From assembly GCA_938003575.1 (NCBI GenBank), contig CALKYG010000178.1, forward strand, positions 1-9,938: DNA of 9,938 nt, read 5' to 3'. The notes beneath the pieces were generated by a model. It was not told where the DNA came from, did not search any database, and was given only the letters and a program-made list of their open reading frames with translations. A program made the translations under genes and the position numbers. This stretch comes from an uncultured Alphaproteobacteria bacterium. Its GTDB lineage: Bacteria > Pseudomonadota > Alphaproteobacteria > Caulobacterales > Parvularculaceae. Of this stretch, positions 7,073 through 9,938 are shown piece after piece; positions within the stretch are counted from its first letter, which is position 1, and every line of letters begins with the position of its first letter.

Positions 7073-7954
7073 TTAACCCCTCTCGCCGGCCGCCGCGTCG
7101 CCGCCCTCGCCGGAGCGCTTTTCATAATACTCATAGGCCGCATAATGCGAGCCGCCGGCAGGGACTAGACACCGATTCAGCACAAGGCTGACATTCGGGT
7201 TGATTTCGAGCAACTCGTCGAGGGCGCTTGCAACCGCGGGCTGCGGCGTCGAATCGGCCTCGACGACGAAAACGACCTCGTCGGCATGGCGCGCGAGAGC
7301 GATCGTCTCCGTCGTCGCCAGCATCGGCGGGGCGTCGACGATAATGACGCCGTCGGGGCAAATGGCTGAAAGGCTTGCGAAAAACCGCTTCGCCTCAAGC
7401 GAGCCGAATAGATCGGTCGCGTTCGGGACAACGCTTCCCTCAGAGATGAACGTCAACGGCAAGGAATTCGCCTTTTTGGCGACGGCGCCGAGCGTCAGCG
7501 CGCTGTCTTTCAAAAGATCGGTAAGGCCCTTTCCCGCCGGGAGCCCGAAATAGGACCTGAGGCGCGGCCGTGCGGCGTCGCCGTCGACGAGAAACACCGG
7601 GATCGCCTCCTCAAGCGCAAGGCTCAACGCGAGATTGGTTGCGACAAAGGATTTCCCCTCGCCTGGCCGGGTCGATGTCAGGAGAACGATATTCCGGTTG
7701 CGCCCGCCGGCGGCCAGTTGACGTTTGTCGCGGCCGGCGCGCTGAAGGAAGCCGATCCGGCGCAACAGTCTGCGCTTGATGGCGCGCAGTTCGAAGGCCT
7801 GCGCATCTTCGCGCGCCGCCGGCGTGAAGACGCCCCTGTCTCGCAGATCGGCGTAATTGACGTCGAACCCGGCGGCGCCGTCGAGACTGACAACCTTGTC
7901 CTGTTCGGTCCGTTCGCCCTGCTGCGCGCCGATCGCCCTTTCGATGATTCCCAC
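7073..7954 (-). CDS. XrtA-associated tyrosine autokinase (BY-kinase, TIGR03018-like)
   Basis: 293-residue cytoplasmic BY-type tyrosine kinase of the CpsD/CapB kind, encoded separately from its membrane partner, the chain-length determinant just upstream. Such kinases autophosphorylate a C-terminal Tyr cluster and cycle assembly with the partner to control polymer length and export. Seen: MGIIERAIG opening, a linker of about 85 residues, Walker A STRPGEGKS (94-102), Walker A' VFLVDGDAARP (120-130), Walker B GVIIVDAPP (202-210), and a C-terminal Tyr cluster YAAYEYY (Tyr 271, 274, 276, 277). In Walker A' the Arg of the usual DxDxR pattern is Ala128, with Arg129 next to it; I believe this is usual in the XrtA-associated branch but cannot check. 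The start is GTG 7954, preceded by AGGAG with a 9-base spacer that overlaps the previous stop codon. It ends 4 bases before the beta-barrel gene. Confidence 0.94.
   Translation of the reverse strand: MGIIERAIGAQQGERTEQDKVVSLDGAAGFDVNYADLRDRGVFTPAAREDAQAFELRAIKRRLLRRIGFLQRAGRDKRQLAAGGRNRNIVLLTSTRPGEGKSFVATNLALSLALEEAIPVFLVDGDAARPRLRSYFGLPAGKGLTDLLKDSALTLGAVAKKANSLPLTFISEGSVVPNATDLFGSLEAKRFFASLSAICPDGVIIVDAPPMLATTETIALARHADEVVFVVEADSTPQPAVASALDELLEINPNVSLVLNRCLVPAGGSHYAAYEYYEKRSGEGGDAAAGERG
7077..7084 (-). promoter_or_regulatory. Ribosome binding site of the beta-barrel gene
   Basis: Minus-strand GAGAGGGG lies 8 bases before ATG 7068, inside the last codons of the kinase gene. It decides in favour of this start over the longer open frame from 7143 and couples the two genes. 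Confidence 0.6.
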
Positions 7955-7963
7955 GACGGACTG

Positions 7964-7968
7964 CTCCT
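7964..7968 (-). promoter_or_regulatory. Ribosome binding site of the kinase gene
   Basis: Minus-strand AGGAG with a 9-base spacer to GTG 7954. It overlaps the TAG stop of the chain-length gene (read 7969-7967), so a terminating ribosome is already at the site. This supports the GTG start. Confidence 0.65.
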
Positions 7969-9544
7969 ATCTCGACGCATCCGCGAGCGTCGCGAGATTT
8001 TTGCCGAAGCTCGCGGTCGCGGCGCCGTCGATCGAAACCGACGGAAGGCGGATGATTTCCCAATAAAAGTAAAACGCGGATACGATCAGCAGCGCCGCGC
8101 CCGCGAGCGCCAGCCGCCTGACGTCGCGACGGCGTTCATTGACGACCGCCTGCGACCGGATCTCGCTCAAGGCGCCGAGGACCGGCAGGCCGAACGCGGA
8201 CTGCAATTCAGCTGTCTGCGTGAAGGTCTTCTGCATCCAGGTAAGAAGGACGGCCGCGCCGAGCCCCGCGCCGATCGCGAGCAGGGTGACGCCGGCGATC
8301 AGGATCACGCGAAACTGTTGTGACGCCGGGATCAGCGAGACCTGCGGGCGCTCGAACACCTTGTACTCGACGCCCTGCCTGCCGGCGCCCAGATTGGCGG
8401 TGATGGACAGGCGGTCGCGGCGCTGAATCAGTTCCTCATAGTTCTTGCGCGTCTGTTCATAGTCGCGCTCGATGCGCTGCAGGTCAGCGACGACGCGCGG
8501 CGCCTGGCCTAGCGTGACGGCGAGGCTGTCGAGGTCGGAGCGCAGGCGCTTCTGCCGGTCCGCAAGGCCCGCGGCGACATCTTGCGCGGCGCGCAGTTCA
8601 GCCGAAAGGCGCCTGAATTCCGGGTCGGACGGACGGGCGTTCGAGCCCTCCCGCTCGATCTGCGCGATGCGCGCCTTCACCGCCTGAATGTCAGGATAAT
8701 TTTCCTGATACTGGCTGCGAAGCGCGGCGAGTTCGACATTGAGCTTTTCAAGTTCCGCGTTCGAGGACGTCGAGGACGCCGAGGCAAGGAGGCTCCGCGC
8801 CGTCGCGACGCGCCGTTCGGCGAGCGCAAGTTCGTCCGTCACCCGCGAAAGCTCGGCCTCCATGAGACCGCGGCTGCGATCATTGCCTTCGGCGGCGGCG
8901 AGCTCCTCGGCGTGCATCCGGCGATAGGCGGCGACTTCCTGTTCCTTTGCCGTCAGTCTAGCGTCGAATGCGGCGATCTCGGATTCAAGCCGCCTGCGCG
9001 CCTCCTGGTTTTCCGTAATCGACGCACCGAGATCCTGTTCGATCAGCAGGTTCAGGGCCGCATCGACGACGTTTCGCGCAATCTCAGGGTCGGAATTCTT
9101 GTAGTCGATGACGAAATACATCTCCTGTGGGCTCGAGATCGTGACTTCGCCGGAAACCCAGTCGATCAGCTTCTCCATCTGCGCGCGTCTCTCACGCGGA
9201 CTTCTCGCGGTGATTTCCTTGTCGAGCCCGGAGCGATAGATGATCTCCTCAACATTCGGACGCGTCAGGAGTTGCAGCTTCATCACTTCGACGCGCCGCT
9301 CATAGTCCGGGCGCGCCGTGACGCCGTTCATCACCGGATCGAGCACCGTCTCGGTCTGCACATAGACCTGAGCGCGCGAGGCGTATTTGTCGGGCATGAG
9401 CCAGAGCGCGAACCAGCCGGCGAGCGCCGTCGCCCAGATTGTCGCCGCGACCGCCCACCGGCGGCGCCACAGGCCTACGCCGTAACGGATTACAGGCCGC
9501 GGAAGATCGGCGATATCGAACCCAAGACCCATACCCCCAGACAC
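7967..9544 (-). CDS. XrtA/PEP-CTERM-associated chain-length determinant (Wzz/GNVR-like, TIGR03007-like)
   Basis: 525-residue polysaccharide co-polymerase of the inner membrane that sets polymer length and partners the separate tyrosine kinase encoded next. Seen: short cytoplasmic N-terminus with RRR before TM1 (about 31-50), and a Wzz-type MPDKYASRAQVYVQTETV segment at 50-67. A long, charged, mostly helical periplasmic region rich in coiled coil (about 160-405) follows, with YEELIQRRDRL near its end. TM2 is at about 413-436, then GLPVLGAL (452-459), typical just after the last helix of Wzz proteins. A further hydrophobic stretch (about 478-495) would be a third membrane helix. The start is GTG 9544, the first codon after an in-frame TAG, with AAGG 7 bases upstream; ATG 9532 is a close alternative that would drop four residues. 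It follows the export gene after 50 bases and precedes the kinase by 12. Confidence 0.93.
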   Translation of the reverse strand: MSGGMGLGFDIADLPRPVIRYGVGLWRRRWAVAATIWATALAGWFALWLMPDKYASRAQVYVQTETVLDPVMNGVTARPDYERRVEVMKLQLLTRPNVEEIIYRSGLDKEITARSPRERRAQMEKLIDWVSGEVTISSPQEMYFVIDYKNSDPEIARNVVDAALNLLIEQDLGASITENQEARRRLESEIAAFDARLTAKEQEVAAYRRMHAEELAAAEGNDRSRGLMEAELSRVTDELALAERRVATARSLLASASSTSSNAELEKLNVELAALRSQYQENYPDIQAVKARIAQIEREGSNARPSDPEFRRLSAELRAAQDVAAGLADRQKRLRSDLDSLAVTLGQAPRVVADLQRIERDYEQTRKNYEELIQRRDRLSITANLGAGRQGVEYKVFERPQVSLIPASQQFRVILIAGVTLLAIGAGLGAAVLLTWMQKTFTQTAELQSAFGLPVLGALSEIRSQAVVNERRRDVRRLALAGAALLIVSAFYFYWEIIRLPSVSIDGAATASFGKNLATLADASR

Positions 9545-9551
9545 CTACTGA

Positions 9552-9555
9552 CCTT
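9552..9555 (-). promoter_or_regulatory. Probable ribosome binding site of the chain-length gene
   Basis: Minus-strand AAGG, 7 bases before GTG 9544. ATG 9532 has only a more distant or overly close purine run, so this weakly favours the GTG start. The site lies 4 bases beyond the foot of the hairpin at 9560-9580. Confidence 0.4.
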
Positions 9556-9559
9556 GGCG

Positions 9560-9580
9560 CGCGCCGGGGGTTCCGGCGCG
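9560..9580 (-). promoter_or_regulatory. GC hairpin between export and chain-length genes
   Basis: Perfect 8-bp inverted repeat, plus-strand cgcgccgg (9560-9567) and ccggcgcg (9573-9580), with a 5-base loop. It lies in the only sizeable gap of the operon (9545-9594). No U-run follows in the direction of transcription, so it does not look like an intrinsic terminator. It could stabilise or process the mRNA or tune expression of the downstream genes; GC-rich DNA also makes chance hairpins common. Confidence 0.4.
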
Positions 9581-9594
9581 GCCGGTTGCAATCC

Positions 9595-9938
9595 CTAGAA
9601 GATGCTTTCCGGGATCAAGATGACGTCGCCCGGCAGGACCGGGACGTTCGCTGCGATCTTCCCTTTGCGCATCAGGTCGTCGAGACGAAGGCGATAGGAC
9701 TGGCGGTCCTCGCCCGTGCCGCGGATCAGAACGGAGCGGTTGCCCGCCGCATATTGGGTCAAACCGCCGACGGCGACCATCACGTCGAGAACGGTCATGC
9801 CCGATTGATAGGGGAGCGCGATCGGCTTCTGCGCTTCGCCGATGACGCGGACCTGCTGTTCAAAGGTCGACTGGAAATTCGAGACATTGACGGAGACTTC
9901 AGGCGACTTCACATATTCGGCGAGTTCGGCCTCCAGAT
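9595..9938 (-). CDS. XrtA/PEP-CTERM-associated exopolysaccharide export protein (Wza-like, TIGR03027-like), 5' end missing
   Basis: C-terminal part (about 114 residues) of a polysaccharide export protein, open through the window edge, so its start lies beyond 9938. Members are outer-membrane lipoproteins that form the periplasmic and outer-membrane channel for the polymer. Seen: SPEVSVNVSNFQS, the end of the Poly_export domain, then an SLBB-type domain beginning VRVIGEAQKPIALPY and including TVLDVMVAVGGLTQYAAGNR. It ends PGDVILIPESIF, the typical terminus of the XrtA-associated export subfamily. The signal peptide and lipobox cannot be seen here. It is the most upstream operon gene in the window; the operon promoter must lie further upstream. 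The stop TAG (9597-9595) is 50 bases before the chain-length gene. Confidence 0.93.
   Translation of the reverse strand, partial: LEAELAEYVKSPEVSVNVSNFQSTFEQQVRVIGEAQKPIALPYQSGMTVLDVMVAVGGLTQYAAGNRSVLIRGTGEDRQSYRLRLDDLMRKGKIAANVPVLPGDVILIPESIF

Noticed and set aside
7069..7143. Longer barrel-protein start at 7143
   Set aside because: It would place 25 charged residues before the signal peptide and overlap the kinase by 71 bases. A good ribosome site serves ATG 7068 instead.
8582..9598. Long plus-strand open frame (338 codons) opposite the chain-length gene
   Set aside because: Antisense to a clearly recognised gene; composition is Arg/Asp-rich with no recognisable motif. Such shadow frames are expected opposite GC-rich coding sequence.
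1..9938. tRNA, rRNA, CRISPR arrays, insertion sequences, phage or attachment sites
   Set aside because: Looked for and not seen. Coding density is near complete with uniform composition and no transposase-like or recombinase-like protein.

Overview
The window is GC-rich (low to mid 60s per cent by eye, not computed), densely packed, and reads as chromosomal DNA of an alphaproteobacterium. Gene content and codon style suggest something like Sphingomonadales, Parvularculaceae or a relative, but the genus cannot be fixed from the sequence. Apart from the first 800 bases, the window is one minus-strand operon of eight genes. It is the exopolysaccharide block that accompanies exosortase XrtA / PEP-CTERM systems.

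Transcription order on the minus strand is as follows. First comes the outer-membrane export protein (3' part only, 9938-9595), then the chain-length determinant (9544-7967), the BY-type tyrosine autokinase (7954-7073) and an outer-membrane beta-barrel protein (7068-5362). These are followed by an ExeA-like AAA ATPase (5357-3939), a polysaccharide deacetylase (3921-3034), a FemAB/GNAT-like transferase (3037-1991) and a GT4-type glycosyltransferase (1994-798). Spacings downstream of the chain-length gene are 12, 4, 4, 17, -4 and -4 bases, so the genes are probably cotranscribed and translationally coupled. The one larger gap (50 bases, before the chain-length gene) holds a perfect 8-bp GC hairpin.

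Inferred cooperation: the glycosyltransferase, deacetylase and FemAB-like enzyme build and modify the glycan. The chain-length protein and kinase control polymer length and export across the inner membrane. The export protein and beta-barrel carry or anchor it at the outer membrane. The ATPase, with a long Pro-rich arm and terminal coiled coil, has an unknown energising or assembly role. XrtA itself, the priming transferase, the flippase/polymerase and PEP-CTERM substrates are not in the window.

On the plus strand, bases 1-801 hold the C-terminal three quarters of a nitrilase, convergent with the operon. Its stop codon overlaps the glycosyltransferase stop within a shared TTAA, leaving no intergenic terminator. 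No tRNA, rRNA, mobile element, CRISPR or attachment site was seen, and no stretch of 300 bases lacks a gene. The locus belongs to a described class. The points most worth a second look are the ATPase C-terminal extension, the possible deacetylation-then-acylation cassette, the topology of the chain-length protein, the operon hairpin and the shared-stop junction.
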